Below are positions 1-5,898 of a stretch of 6,392 bases of DNA, one piece after another. The notes under the pieces are model-generated. The model had not been told where the DNA came from and did not search any database. It saw only the letters and a program-made list of their open reading frames with translations. The stretch comes from Oscillospiraceae bacterium. Lineage in GTDB: Bacteria; Bacillota; Clostridia; Oscillospirales; Acutalibacteraceae. Within the stretch, counting starts at the first letter, position 1. Each line of letters starts with the position of its first letter. The stretch lies in assembly GCA_029004655.1 (NCBI GenBank), contig JAQVYP010000102.1:1-6392 (forward strand), given 5' to 3'. The position numbers were made by a program, and so were the translations under genes.

Positions 1-2083
1 GCTTTTCGGATTCTTCAGATTGTCCAAATCCCAATGCTTTTTTCTTATCGGTTATTAGTCTTGCACCGATATTTGATGTCATGATTATAATCGTGTTTTT
101 AAAATTAACTGTTCTTCCTTGGGAATCGGTTAAAATACCATCCTCCAAAATTTGTAGCATAATGTTGAATACATCCGGGTGAGCTTTTTCGATTTCATCG
201 AACAAAATGACCGAATAAGGATGGCGTCTAACCTTTTCTGTAAGCTGTCCACCCTCTTCAAATCCAACATATCCCGGAGGCGAGCCAATAAGTCTTGACA
301 CTGTGTGCTTTTCCATATACTCTGACATATCAAGTCTTATCATGGCGTTTTCGCTGCCGAACATGGACTCTGCCAGCGCTTTACACAGTTCTGTTTTACC
401 AACACCGGTAGGGCCTAGAAAAATAAAGGATCCTATTGGGCGTTTAGGGTCTTTTAGTCCGACTCTTCCCCTGCGGATTGCTTTTGAAACAGCAGTAACA
501 GCTTCGTCCTGACCGACGATTCGTTTGTGTAAAACATCTTCCATTTTAAGCAATCTCTGACTTTCTTCCTCTGTAAGCTGTGCCACAGGAATGCCTGTAG
601 ATGCAGAAACAAGTTGTGCAATTTCGGCTTCGGTTACTGTGCCAATCGCCTGCTGTGTTTTATCTTTCCATAATTGCTTTTGCTGCTCTAAATTGTTAGT
701 CAATTCCTTTTCTTTGTCTCTGAGTTCTGCAGCCTTTTCAAAATTCTGTGAGTTAATAGCCTTGTTTTTCGCTTCGCTGATATACTTAACTTCGTTTTCA
801 AGCTCCTTCAAATCCACGGGAGCTTTACCGGATTTAAGACGCACGCGGGAAGCTGCTTCATCAATCAAATCTATTGCTTTATCAGGCAAAAATCTATCGG
901 CAATATATCTTGAAGAAAGCGTTACCGCCGCTTCAATAGCCTTATCAGTAATCTTAACCTTGTGAAATGCCTCATACTTGTCTCTCAAGCCGTTCAAAAT
1001 TTTTATTGCATCCTCTGTTGACGGCTCACCGACAGTAACAGGCTGAAATCTTCTTTCAAGCGCGGCATCTTTTTCAATATATTTTCTATACTCTGCAAGA
1101 GTAGTTGCACCGATAATCTGAAAATCACCACGAGCAAGTGAGGGTTTAAGAATATTAGCGGCATCGGTTGAACCTTCAGCTGAACCTGCACCCACAATAT
1201 TATGAACCTCATCAATAAAAAGAATTACATTGTCGGATTTTCTGACCTCATCAACTACCGATTTGATTCTTTCTTCAAAATCTCCACGATATTTTGTGCC
1301 GGCAACCATTCCGGTTAAATCAAGAGATACCAACCGTTTGCCTTTCAGAAGCTCAGGCGCATCACCATCAGCAATTTTTATTGCCAAGCCTTCCGCAATA
1401 GCGGTTTTTCCAACGCCCGGTTCACCAATCAGACAAGGATTGTTTTTGGTTCGTCGGCAAAGTATTTGAACAACCCTTTCTATCTCGGCGCTTCGACCGA
1501 TAACCGGATCGATTTTTCCGTTTTGGGCTTCCTCGGTTAAATCATGACCAAACTGGTCAAGAGTTGGGGTTTTAGCATTTTTAGATGAATTTTTACCCGA
1601 AGCGCCACCCTTTTGAAAGTTGTTTTTTTCATTTTCAGAAGGAATTCCTGCCGCCTTTAGTGACTTATCTGTCAGCATTCCGACATCAACGCCAAGCTCA
1701 TTTAAGAACCTGATTGCATAATTATCACCTTCGCTCAAAATACCAACTAAAATATGCTCTGTTCCAACAAAAGAATTACCCATTTCACGAGTTCCGGCCA
1801 CTGCAACCTCGATTACTCTTTTAGCACGAGGAGTTAGATGCTCAGGACTAAGCCGTGATGGTGTTCCAACCCCAACGGTACTTTTGATTAATTCTTCTAT
1901 TTTATCAGCGGTAGCGCCTTTTTCAGCTAGTAGTCCGGCAGCAACACAATCTTCTGTCTGCGTCAGCCCAAGGAGCAGATGTTCACTGCCAACATAGGTG
2001 TGACCCAATCTCTCTGCCGATGTAATTGCTTTATTTAAAGCTTCGTTTGCCTTTTGCGTAAAGCCTCCGAAATTATATTTCAT
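1..2083 (-). CDS. clpC: ClpC, AAA+ unfoldase of the ClpCP protease (C-terminus cut by window edge)
   Basis: This is a Hsp100 ATPase that unfolds substrates, including phosphoarginine-marked proteins, and threads them into ClpP in the cytoplasm. The frame is open from an ATG at 2083 to the left edge, giving 694 codons; about 115 C-terminal residues (the end of the D2 small domain) are outside. Two Clp_N repeats fill residues 1-145, with GSEH (E34) and GTEH (E109) at the positions of the two phosphoarginine-binding Glu of Bacillus ClpC. D1 has Walker A GEPGVGKT (220-227), pore-loop KYRG (Y265) and Walker B ending DE (291-292). The middle domain carries a UVR-like helix near F448, as in McsA. 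D2 has GPTGVGKT (557-564), pore-loop GYVG (Y605), Walker B LFDE (D629, E630), sensor Asn671 and a ClpP-docking LGF (684-686). A GGGAG ribosome site lies 8 nt before the ATG. It is the last visible gene of the ctsR operon, 22 bp after mcsB. Family assignment is firm. Confidence 0.97.
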   Translation of the reverse strand, partial: MKYNFGGFTQKANEALNKAITSAERLGHTYVGSEHLLLGLTQTEDCVAAGLLAEKGATADKIEELIKSTVGVGTPSRLSPEHLTPRAKRVIEVAVAGTREMGNSFVGTEHILVGILSEGDNYAIRFLNELGVDVGMLTDKSLKAAGIPSENEKNNFQKGGASGKNSSKNAKTPTLDQFGHDLTEEAQNGKIDPVIGRSAEIERVVQILCRRTKNNPCLIGEPGVGKTAIAEGLAIKIADGDAPELLKGKRLVSLDLTGMVAGTKYRGDFEERIKSVVDEVRKSDNVILFIDEVHNIVGAGSAEGSTDAANILKPSLARGDFQIIGATTLAEYRKYIEKDAALERRFQPVTVGEPSTEDAIKILNGLRDKYEAFHKVKITDKAIEAAVTLSSRYIADRFLPDKAIDLIDEAASRVRLKSGKAPVDLKELENEVKYISEAKNKAINSQNFEKAAELRDKEKELTNNLEQQKQLWKDKTQQAIGTVTEAEIAQLVSASTGIPVAQLTEEESQRLLKMEDVLHKRIVGQDEAVTAVSKAIRRGRVGLKDPKRPIGSFIFLGPTGVGKTELCKALAESMFGSENAMIRLDMSEYMEKHTVSRLIGSPPGYVGFEEGGQLTEKVRRHPYSVILFDEIEKAHPDVFNIMLQILEDGILTDSQGRTVNFKNTIIIMTSNIGARLITDKKKALGFGQSEESEK

Positions 2084-2105
2084 ATAAACATCTCCCTTTC
2101 AATTT

Positions 2106-3113
2106 CTATGACATTTGTTCTCTGAATATTTTGGCTCTTTCTATATCTCGTTCGGATGCATCTTGACTGTTTAATTTAAGAGCCATCATAGCCGGTTGTG
2201 TTTCTATCATCAACTTTATTGGAATATTTTCGTCTTTTAATTTTATTATTCCGAGACTAACTCCTATCTTGATTTGAGACACATATTGCATCATTTCATC
2301 ACTTGAAAGAAGTCTTGCGTTTTTAAGTATTCCAAATGATCTGAAAACAGAATCTTCCAGACTGATTTTGTCAAAATTTTTACACGTTACTTGCTCTCGT
2401 TCAATCATTTGCATTGTTATGGATTTTAAATTATCAAGTGCAGATTTTTCAGAAATACCTAAAGTCACTTGATTAGATAATTGATAAAGCGAAGCTTTTG
2501 AGCCACTACCCTCTCCATACATTCCTCTGATCGTCAACCCGATTTTTGAAACAGCATCTGCCAATTGTGATATTTCGCCTGTACTTTCAAGCGCCGGCAA
2601 ATGCAGCATTACACTGGCTCTTAATCCGGTTCCCAAATTAGTTGGGCATTCTGTTAAATAACCTAGCTGTTCATCAAACGCAATAGTCAATGATTCTGAA
2701 AGAAGTGTATCAATATTATTGGCAATTTCATATGTCTCAAAAAGCTGTAAACCGCCCTTAAGCACCTGTATTCTTATGTGATCTTCCTCACCGAGCATAA
2801 TGCTTATAGATTCATCTAAGGATAAAATTAATCGACGATTTTTTCTGTTACGAGCAAATGCAGGGCTTATAATATGACGTTCAACCATTGCAAGAGCCTC
2901 AGCATCACTGATTGAATCCATATCAACTACTTTAAGGTCCTTTGACAAAGCCGATGAGCCATTCATAATTGAATCAATAATTTTCTTGTTAACTTCAGTT
3001 CTTTGAGAGTCATTCATTCTTCCCGGAAACGGAACTCCGGCAAGATTTCGGGCAAGTCTGATACGAGTGCTTACCACTATTCCTGAAGTGTTGGATTCAT
3101 ACCATTTACTCAT
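2106..3113 (-). CDS. mcsB: McsB, protein-arginine kinase
   Basis: McsB phosphorylates arginine side chains; phosphoarginine then acts as the degradation mark read by ClpC. The protein (335 aa with the ATG start) has the phosphagen-kinase fold motifs in order: nucleotide-binding STRIRLAR (15-22), EEDH (109-112), the active-site stretch ECPTNLGTGLR with Cys156, RGMYGEGS (196-203) and QLSNQVTLG (211-219). Near the C-terminus RDIERA (322-327) matches the RDxxRA allosteric phosphoarginine-binding motif of McsB, so activation by its own product is likely. A GTG at 3122 would add three residues, but the ATG at 3113 is preferred: AGGTG (3120-3124) sits 6 nt before it, and MSKWYES resembles clostridial McsB N-termini. 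The start overlaps the mcsA stop by 8 bp, which implies translational coupling. McsB needs McsA as activator, and both are encoded here. Confidence 0.97.
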   Translation of the reverse strand: MSKWYESNTSGIVVSTRIRLARNLAGVPFPGRMNDSQRTEVNKKIIDSIMNGSSALSKDLKVVDMDSISDAEALAMVERHIISPAFARNRKNRRLILSLDESISIMLGEEDHIRIQVLKGGLQLFETYEIANNIDTLLSESLTIAFDEQLGYLTECPTNLGTGLRASVMLHLPALESTGEISQLADAVSKIGLTIRGMYGEGSGSKASLYQLSNQVTLGISEKSALDNLKSITMQMIEREQVTCKNFDKISLEDSVFRSFGILKNARLLSSDEMMQYVSQIKIGVSLGIIKLKDENIPIKLMIETQPAMMALKLNSQDASERDIERAKIFREQMS

Positions 3114-3603
3114 GGTTTTCACCTGCCTCAGCTAGTTTGATTTGGTCACGGAGCTTAGCGGCTTTTTCAAATTCTTCAGATGTCACTGCCTGTGCCAGTT
3201 CATCTTTTAGGTTCTGCAAGTATGCAGCAGCACGCACTTCACCTGAAGCACTCTGCGGCACTTTACCAACATGTTTTGTTTTACCATGCATTCTTTGAAG
3301 TGAATTCATCAACTGTGGTCCAAACTCCCTGTAGCAATCTGAACAGCCTGCTTTTCCGCTTTCGGCTATATCTGAAAATGTTGCCCCGCAGCAGTTGCAT
3401 CTTTTTTCATTTGATGTTGGATGAGCGGCCAAACTGTCGCCAAATACTGATGACAACATATTCATTAGGCCGCCACTCTGAAATCCTGCATATCCACTGG
3501 CAACCGCACAGTAAGTACAAAGATTTTTTTGTGCTGAAACACCGTTAATTACTGTATGTACGTGAGTTGTTGCCGGATTTTTTCCGCATTGTTCACACAT
3601 CAT
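3106..3603 (-). CDS. mcsA: McsA, zinc-finger activator of McsB
   Basis: McsA is the partner that activates the McsB arginine kinase and helps modulate CtsR. The 165-residue protein has four CxxC pairs (C3/C6, C29/C32, C69/C72, C87/C90), consistent with two zinc-binding modules, then a linker, and a C-terminal UVR motif around residues 143-156 (FEKAAKLRDQIK). This motif resembles the middle-domain helix of ClpC in the same operon. Length is close to the usual McsA size (about 170-185 aa). The gene begins ATGATG; the first ATG is chosen because GGGAG lies 8 nt upstream, and starting at the second would only remove one Met. It lies 15 bp after ctsR and overlaps mcsB by 8 bp. All eight cysteines are present, so no defect is visible. 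Confidence 0.96.
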   Translation of the reverse strand: MMCEQCGKNPATTHVHTVINGVSAQKNLCTYCAVASGYAGFQSGGLMNMLSSVFGDSLAAHPTSNEKRCNCCGATFSDIAESGKAGCSDCYREFGPQLMNSLQRMHGKTKHVGKVPQSASGEVRAAAYLQNLKDELAQAVTSEEFEKAAKLRDQIKLAEAGENHE

Positions 3604-3618
3604 ATAAAAAACTCCCTT

Positions 3619-4071
3619 CTATATTTGAGCTAAAAGCATTTGTTTAATCACAGCTGCTCTGATTGTATCACGCAAATTAATTGGAACTTGTCGCATAACA
3701 ACAATAGATATTGCTGAACTCATTAATTTTGCTGCTTCACTTGAAATTAGTGAATTGTGAAGACAATTATCAATAACTACACGTGCCGTTGCTTGATCAA
3801 GTAAGTCACCGATAGAATTAATGATATGCATAAGTGCCGAAGAGCGGTTCATCTGCACCCTGGTAATTCTAATATAACCACCACCGCCACGCCTGCTCTC
3901 AACAATATATCCCTGCTCAGGTGTGAATCTGGATGTTAAAACATAATTGATTTGACTCGGCACACAGCCTAATATATTTGCAAATTCATTGCGCTGTATC
4001 TCAGCTTTGCTTTCTTCAGATTCATCAAGTAGTTTTAAAATCTGTTCGGTTATAATATCACTGATTCTCAT
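3619..4071 (-). CDS. ctsR: CtsR, repressor of class III heat-shock genes
   Basis: CtsR is a dimeric DNA-binding repressor that silences clp genes and its own operon at normal temperature and is released on heat or protein stress. The 150 residues match the family length (about 150-156). The N-terminal winged helix-turn-helix spans roughly residues 3-72. Its wing carries R61 followed by the glycine tetrad G62-65 and YIRI, the region that contacts the minor groove and serves as the heat sensor in Geobacillus CtsR. The rest is the helical dimerisation domain. The ATG at 4071 is preceded by a GAGGTGG ribosome site. It is the first gene of the operon, behind a sigma-A promoter overlapped by a CtsR-like operator (4127-4143), so autoregulation is expected. 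Confidence 0.97.
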   Translation of the reverse strand: MRISDIITEQILKLLDESEESKAEIQRNEFANILGCVPSQINYVLTSRFTPEQGYIVESRRGGGGYIRITRVQMNRSSALMHIINSIGDLLDQATARVVIDNCLHNSLISSEAAKLMSSAISIVVMRQVPINLRDTIRAAVIKQMLLAQI

Positions 4072-4114
4072 TTTTTGACCACCTCACTTAATACCTCATT
4101 AATGCTATAAATCT

Positions 4115-4142
4115 ATTATATCTATTGGTCAGTTAAAGTCAA
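4115..4142 (-). promoter_or_regulatory. Sigma-A promoter of the ctsR-mcsA-mcsB-clpC operon
   Basis: Read on the minus strand, TTGACT (4137-4142) and a perfect TATAAT (4115-4120) are separated by 16 bp. Transcription would start near 4108, leaving a leader of about 37 nt before the ctsR ATG. No second promoter is evident inside the operon, where intergenic gaps are 22 bp or less. Confidence 0.85.
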
Positions 4143-4143
4143 A
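4127..4143 (+). promoter_or_regulatory. CtsR operator (tandem heptad repeat)
   Basis: GGTCAGT-TAA-AGTCAAA fits the CtsR consensus RGTCAAA-NAN-RGTCAAA, with a 5/7 left heptad, a matching TAA spacer and a 7/7 right heptad. It covers the -35 box and most of the spacer of the ctsR promoter, where a bound dimer would block RNA polymerase. Further AAAGTC copies at 4141-4146 and 4151-4156 extend the repeat upstream. The assignment rests on consensus match plus position in front of ctsR. Confidence 0.85.
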
Positions 4144-4177
4144 GTCAGCAAAAGTCTAATTTCCATTTATTTGTTTG

Positions 4178-4231
4178 ATTTACTTGATTTATACTCTGTT
4201 TTCTTCGATTTTCTATTATTTACTTTGATTT
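4178..4231. repeat. Imperfect direct repeat pair upstream of ctsR
   Basis: ATTTACTTTGATTT at 4218-4231 and ATTTACTTGATTT at 4178-4190 differ by one inserted T and start 40 bp apart, about four helical turns. They lie in AT-rich DNA between the 52-residue ORF and the ctsR promoter; the first one overlaps the stop codon of that ORF. This may be simple AT-rich sequence; no function is assigned. Confidence 0.4.
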
Positions 4232-4374
4232 TCTAACGTTTGCTTATCTTTCATTCTATCAGTATGCATTGTGCTGTGACGAAAATCGAAAATGCTGTTG
4301 TTAACAGTTTCCGAAGCTGATTCTTTATCTGTAAAATTGTAGTCTTGCAATATATCTCCTGTTCGGCATAACAT
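4216..4374 (-). CDS. Hypothetical 52-residue protein with strong ribosome binding site
   Basis: I do not recognise this protein. The frame begins MLCRTGDILQDYNF and ends LENQSK, followed by tandem TAA TAG stops. GGAGGA (4381-4386) lies 6 nt before the ATG, and a TATAAT (4402-4407) lies upstream on the same strand, though without a good -35 box. The product is polar, with no membrane segment or signal peptide and a single Cys at residue 3. It is divergent from the first tiny Cys-rich gene, whose promoter begins about 60 bp away, and lies 144 bp upstream of ctsR on the same strand; no clear terminator separates it from ctsR. The strong Shine-Dalgarno sequence is the main evidence; the ORF could still be chance. 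Confidence 0.45.
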   Translation of the reverse strand: MLCRTGDILQDYNFTDKESASETVNNSIFDFRHSTMHTDRMKDKQTLENQSK

Positions 4375-4380
4375 TCTATT

Positions 4381-4386
4381 TCCTCC
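4381..4386 (-). promoter_or_regulatory. Ribosome binding site deciding the 52-residue ORF
   Basis: GGAGGA on the minus strand is spaced 6 nt from the ATG at 4374. It favours this frame over a longer overlapping frame (4251-4439) that would start at a TTG with no ribosome site. Confidence 0.5.
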
Positions 4387-4433
4387 AAAAAATCATTAAT
4401 AATTATATTGTTTAGTTTTAAAGATAAAATATG

Positions 4434-4462
4434 CACCAAAAATCTGTTTTTGCCATAAACTA
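4434..4462 (+). promoter_or_regulatory. Sigma-K-type sporulation promoter, copy 1
   Basis: CACC (4434-4437) followed by CATAAACTA (4454-4462) fits the sigma-K consensus mACm-N16/17-CATAnnnTA, with exactly 17 bp between AC and CATA. The same two blocks are kept upstream of the paralogous gene (4868-4895), while sequence between and around them has drifted. The predicted transcript would have a short leader of about 20-25 nt. Assignment is by consensus match; sigma-E, which shares the -10 pattern, fits less well because no ATA box lies at the right distance. Confidence 0.6.
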
Positions 4463-4491
4463 TTGATGAAGATTAGAAAGGAGGAAAACAT

Positions 4492-4605
4492 ATGTGTGGT
4501 AATAATTTTTTTGGTGGTAATAACTGTTGCTGGATAATTATCCTTTTAGTCATTATTTTCTGCTGCTGTGGCAACAATAACGATCGCGACGACATAGGTT
4601 GTTAG
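4492..4605 (+). CDS. Tiny Cys-rich single-span membrane peptide, copy 1 (37 aa)
   Basis: The 37-residue product has a Gly/Asn-rich start (NNFFGGNN), a hydrophobic core flanked by cysteines (CCWIIILLVIIFCCCG, residues 12-27), and a polar Asp/Asn tail ending in Cys. Seven cysteines (2, 12, 13, 24, 25, 26, 37) make up a fifth of the protein. AAAGGAGG (4477-4484) lies 7 nt before the ATG. General layout resembles the tiny Gly-rich transmembrane sporulation proteins of the YjcZ type in Bacillus, but I see no direct homology. A paralogue follows 320 bp downstream, with 11 synonymous changes and one replacement over 26 shared codons, so it is very likely translated. A sigma-K-like promoter suggests expression in the sporulating mother cell, perhaps as a coat or membrane component; this is inference. 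Confidence 0.8.
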   Translation: MCGNNFFGGNNCCWIIILLVIIFCCCGNNNDRDDIGC

Positions 4606-4626
4606 TAACATAGTATAATTTCTAAG

Positions 4627-4662
4627 AATAGAGCTGACTTAAAATGAGACAGCTCTATTTTC
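4627..4662 (+). terminator. Hairpin after the first tiny gene, probable terminator
   Basis: AATAGAGCTG (4627-4636) pairs perfectly with CAGCTCTATT (4650-4659) around a 13-nt loop, followed by a short T-run. It begins 21 bp after the stop codon. The T-tract is weak and the loop is large, so termination may be partial. Confidence 0.6.
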
Positions 4663-4867
4663 AAAAAATCAAACAAAAGCGAAATCCGATTTTGAAAAAC
4701 CCGATTTGGATATAAAGTTTTGTTTTAATGTTTATTACACTACTTGTTAAGGTATTTTTAATTAGATTTTGTTCTACTTTATTATATTTGTTTTTAGTTT
4801 TTATGCAGCCTGGCAATTCTCGATAATTTTTCTTTTGTCATTTTAAGACAGCTCCTTTATTAATATG
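4663..4867. other. AT-rich intergenic region between the tiny genes
   Basis: No supported gene is present. A 32-residue hydrophobic frame (4728-4826) lacks a ribosome binding site. GACAGCTC at 4847-4854, followed by CTTTATT, echoes the right arm of the preceding hairpin (4648-4655) but has no matching left arm; it may be the remains of a terminator from an ancestral tandem array. Confidence 0.5.
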
Positions 4868-4895
4868 CACCAATAAACTGATTACACATAAACTA
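4868..4895 (+). promoter_or_regulatory. Sigma-K-type sporulation promoter, copy 2
   Basis: CACC (4868-4871) and CATAAACTA (4887-4895) repeat the elements of copy 1 with 16 rather than 17 bp between AC and CATA, still within the sigma-K range. The 12 bases AATATGCACCAA around the -35 are shared with copy 1, while sequence further upstream differs. Confidence 0.6.
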
Positions 4896-4924
4896 TTATT
4901 GAGGGCTAGAAAGGAGGAAGACAT

Positions 4925-5032
4925 ATGAATAACTTTTTCGGCGGCGGTAACTGCTGTTGGATAATCATCCTTTTGGTCATCATTTTCTGCTGCTGCGGCA
5001 ACAACGATCACGGTCACGACGGCTGCTGCTAG
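4925..5032 (+). CDS. Tiny Cys-rich single-span membrane peptide, copy 2 (35 aa)
   Basis: The 35 residues begin NNFFGGGN, continue with the same core as copy 1 (CCWIIILLVIIFCCCGNN, 10-27), and end in a tail with two His, two Asp and a terminal Cys-Cys pair (DHGHDGCC). There are again seven cysteines, at 10, 11, 22-24, 34 and 35. AAAGGAGG (4910-4917) is 7 nt before the ATG. Compared with copy 1, the core is held by purifying selection while the tail has changed from Asp/Arg-rich to His/Cys-rich; the latter could bind metal, but this is speculation. It has its own sigma-K-like promoter and a strong terminator, so it is a single-gene transcription unit. Function is unknown; a spore-envelope or membrane role is inferred from the promoter. 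Confidence 0.8.
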   Translation: MNNFFGGGNCCWIIILLVIIFCCCGNNDHGHDGCC

Positions 5033-5055
5033 TAAATGATGCAGCAATACCTAAA

Positions 5056-5092
5056 AGCCCTGCGCTAACCAGCGTAGGGCTACTCTTATTTT
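5056..5092 (+). terminator. Intrinsic terminator after the second tiny gene
   Basis: AGCCCTGCGCT (5056-5066) pairs with AGCGTAGGGCT (5071-5081) around a 4-nt AACC loop; the 11-bp stem has one G-U pair. The following ACTCTTATTTT is T-rich. It insulates the tiny gene from smpB. Confidence 0.85.
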
Positions 5093-5115
5093 CCAATATT
5101 GTTCATTTATAGTAC

Positions 5116-5143
5116 TTGACATAACACTTTGATATGATATACT
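5116..5143 (+). promoter_or_regulatory. Sigma-A promoter of smpB
   Basis: A perfect TTGACA (5116-5121) and TATACT (5138-5143) are 16 bp apart, and TG at 5135-5136 makes an extended -10. Transcription would begin near 5150, about 20 nt before the start codon. This suggests strong constitutive expression separate from upstream genes. Confidence 0.85.
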
Positions 5144-5156
5144 TACACTTGACCAT

Positions 5157-5165
5157 GGAGGTGAT
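5157..5165 (+). promoter_or_regulatory. Near-perfect ribosome binding site selecting the TTG start of smpB
   Basis: GGAGGTGAT is complementary to almost all of the anti-Shine-Dalgarno end of 16S rRNA. The GGAGG core is 9 nt before TTG 5171. The nearby ATG (5155) and GTG (5161) run into a TGA after a few codons, so TTG is the only workable start. Confidence 0.85.
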
Positions 5166-5170
5166 ATCGG

Positions 5171-5632
5171 TTGAGTGAAAACACAAAAACTATTACGGTA
5201 AACAAAAAAGCTTTTCATGATTATTTTATTGAAGAAAGCATCGAAACCGGAATAGAACTCTATGGTACCGAAGTTAAATCAATTAGATCCGGTGGAGTTA
5301 ATTTGAAGGATGCGTGGTGTGATGTTGACAAGGGTCAACTGTGGGTAAAAGGAATGCATATCAGCCCTTATGAAAAGGGTAATGTTTTTAACCGTCTTCC
5401 CACAAGAGAGCGTCGTCTGCTGGTTCACAAGCGAGAAATAATGCACCTTTTAGGATTTGTTAAGCAAGACGGGCTGACACTTATTCCCTTATCTATGTAC
5501 TTCAAAGGGTCATTGGTAAAGATTCAGTTAGGAGTCTGTAAAGGCAAAAAGTTGTATGATAAACGTGCAGACATGGCAGCAAAATCAGCAAATCGTGATA
5601 TTGAACGTGCAATAAAAGAGCGCAATCAATAG
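5171..5632 (+). CDS. smpB: SmpB, tmRNA-binding protein of trans-translation
   Basis: SmpB binds the tRNA-like end of tmRNA and brings it to ribosomes stalled on broken messages, which are rescued while the nascent chain is tagged for proteolysis. The 153-residue protein has the full family pattern: NKKAFHDYFIEE (11-22), GIELYGTEVKSIR (27-39), HISPYEKGN (63-71), TRERRLLVHKREI (78-90), the TLIPL and YFKG strands, and CKGKKLYDKR before the basic tail ending RDIERAIKERNQ, which enters the empty mRNA channel. Length is typical. The start is TTG, set by the strong ribosome site. Its partner ssrA lies 266 bp downstream on the same strand; no clear terminator stands between them, so some read-through into ssrA is possible. 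Confidence 0.97.
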   Translation: MSENTKTITVNKKAFHDYFIEESIETGIELYGTEVKSIRSGGVNLKDAWCDVDKGQLWVKGMHISPYEKGNVFNRLPTRERRLLVHKREIMHLLGFVKQDGLTLIPLSMYFKGSLVKIQLGVCKGKKLYDKRADMAAKSANRDIERAIKERNQ

Positions 5633-5898
5633 TTTATTCACGGTGATCTCAAAAATCAAACAATTGTATAATCATAACGCAGACATTGCAAAAACGAGCA
5701 CGATATTGAGTGTGTTAAAAATAGTTCAACCAATATTTTATAAATGTTGATGCACAGAAAAATACTAATAATAATCATGCAACGTTAAATCATAATCCAT
5801 CGGCAAGCAATCAAATATTTCTATTAAGTTGTTTTCAAAAGTAGAAAAGCAAGTATTGTATCGAGCATACAAAAAATAGCGTAACAATTTTTATATAT
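5633..5898. other. Intergenic region between smpB and ssrA
   Basis: No supported ORF is present. A TATAAT (5667-5672) lacks a good -35 box. An inverted repeat TTGTAT-CGAGC-ATACAA (5856-5872) lies 26 bp before the tmRNA 5' end and could be an operator or part of the ssrA promoter region. The ssrA promoter itself could not be fixed with confidence; a precursor cut by RNase P at 5899 is expected. Confidence 0.5.

Larger units (their letters stand above)
4431..4605 (+). repeat. Duplicated promoter-leader-gene unit, copy 1
   Basis: From ATGCACCAA at 4431 through the coding core, this unit aligns with 4866-5032. The leader keeps CATAAACTATT, TAGAAAGGAGGAA and ACATATG, with identical 7-nt ribosome-site spacing. 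The whole expression unit, not only the ORF, was duplicated. Confidence 0.8.
4866..5032 (+). repeat. Duplicated promoter-leader-gene unit, copy 2
   Basis: This is the partner of 4431-4605. Leader and coding core align, whereas the last eight or so codons and the downstream hairpins are unrelated, so duplication is not recent or the tails have been replaced. Confidence 0.8.

Noticed and set aside
130..1469. Several plus- and minus-strand frames of 67-124 residues inside the clpC region
   Set aside because: They are off-frame or antisense to an unbroken ClpC frame carrying every expected AAA+ motif.
3111..3122. GTG start for mcsB three codons upstream
   Set aside because: The only purine-rich site before it is 3 nt away, too close. 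The ATG at 3113 has AGGTG at 6 nt and a family-like N-terminus.
3180..3548. 122-residue plus-strand frame opposite mcsA
   Set aside because: The minus strand encodes a clear McsA with all cysteine pairs and a UVR motif; the plus frame resembles nothing.
4251..4439. 62-residue minus-strand frame overlapping the 52-residue ORF
   Set aside because: It would start at TTG with no ribosome binding site. The strong GGAGGA signal in this stretch serves the other frame, starting at 4374.
4728..4826. 32-residue hydrophobic plus-strand frame (MFITLLVKVFL...) that might be a small toxin-like peptide
   Set aside because: No Shine-Dalgarno sequence precedes the ATG, no antitoxin RNA or protein is visible, and T-rich DNA readily gives hydrophobic frames.
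4838..5047. 69-residue minus-strand frame opposite the second tiny gene
   Set aside because: It is an antisense shadow: synonymous changes between the two tiny genes are in the plus-strand frame.
5892..5897. TATATA directly before the tmRNA as its -10 box
   Set aside because: It lies 1 bp from the mature 5' end, too near for a start at 5899. It could only work if transcription began inside the tmRNA.
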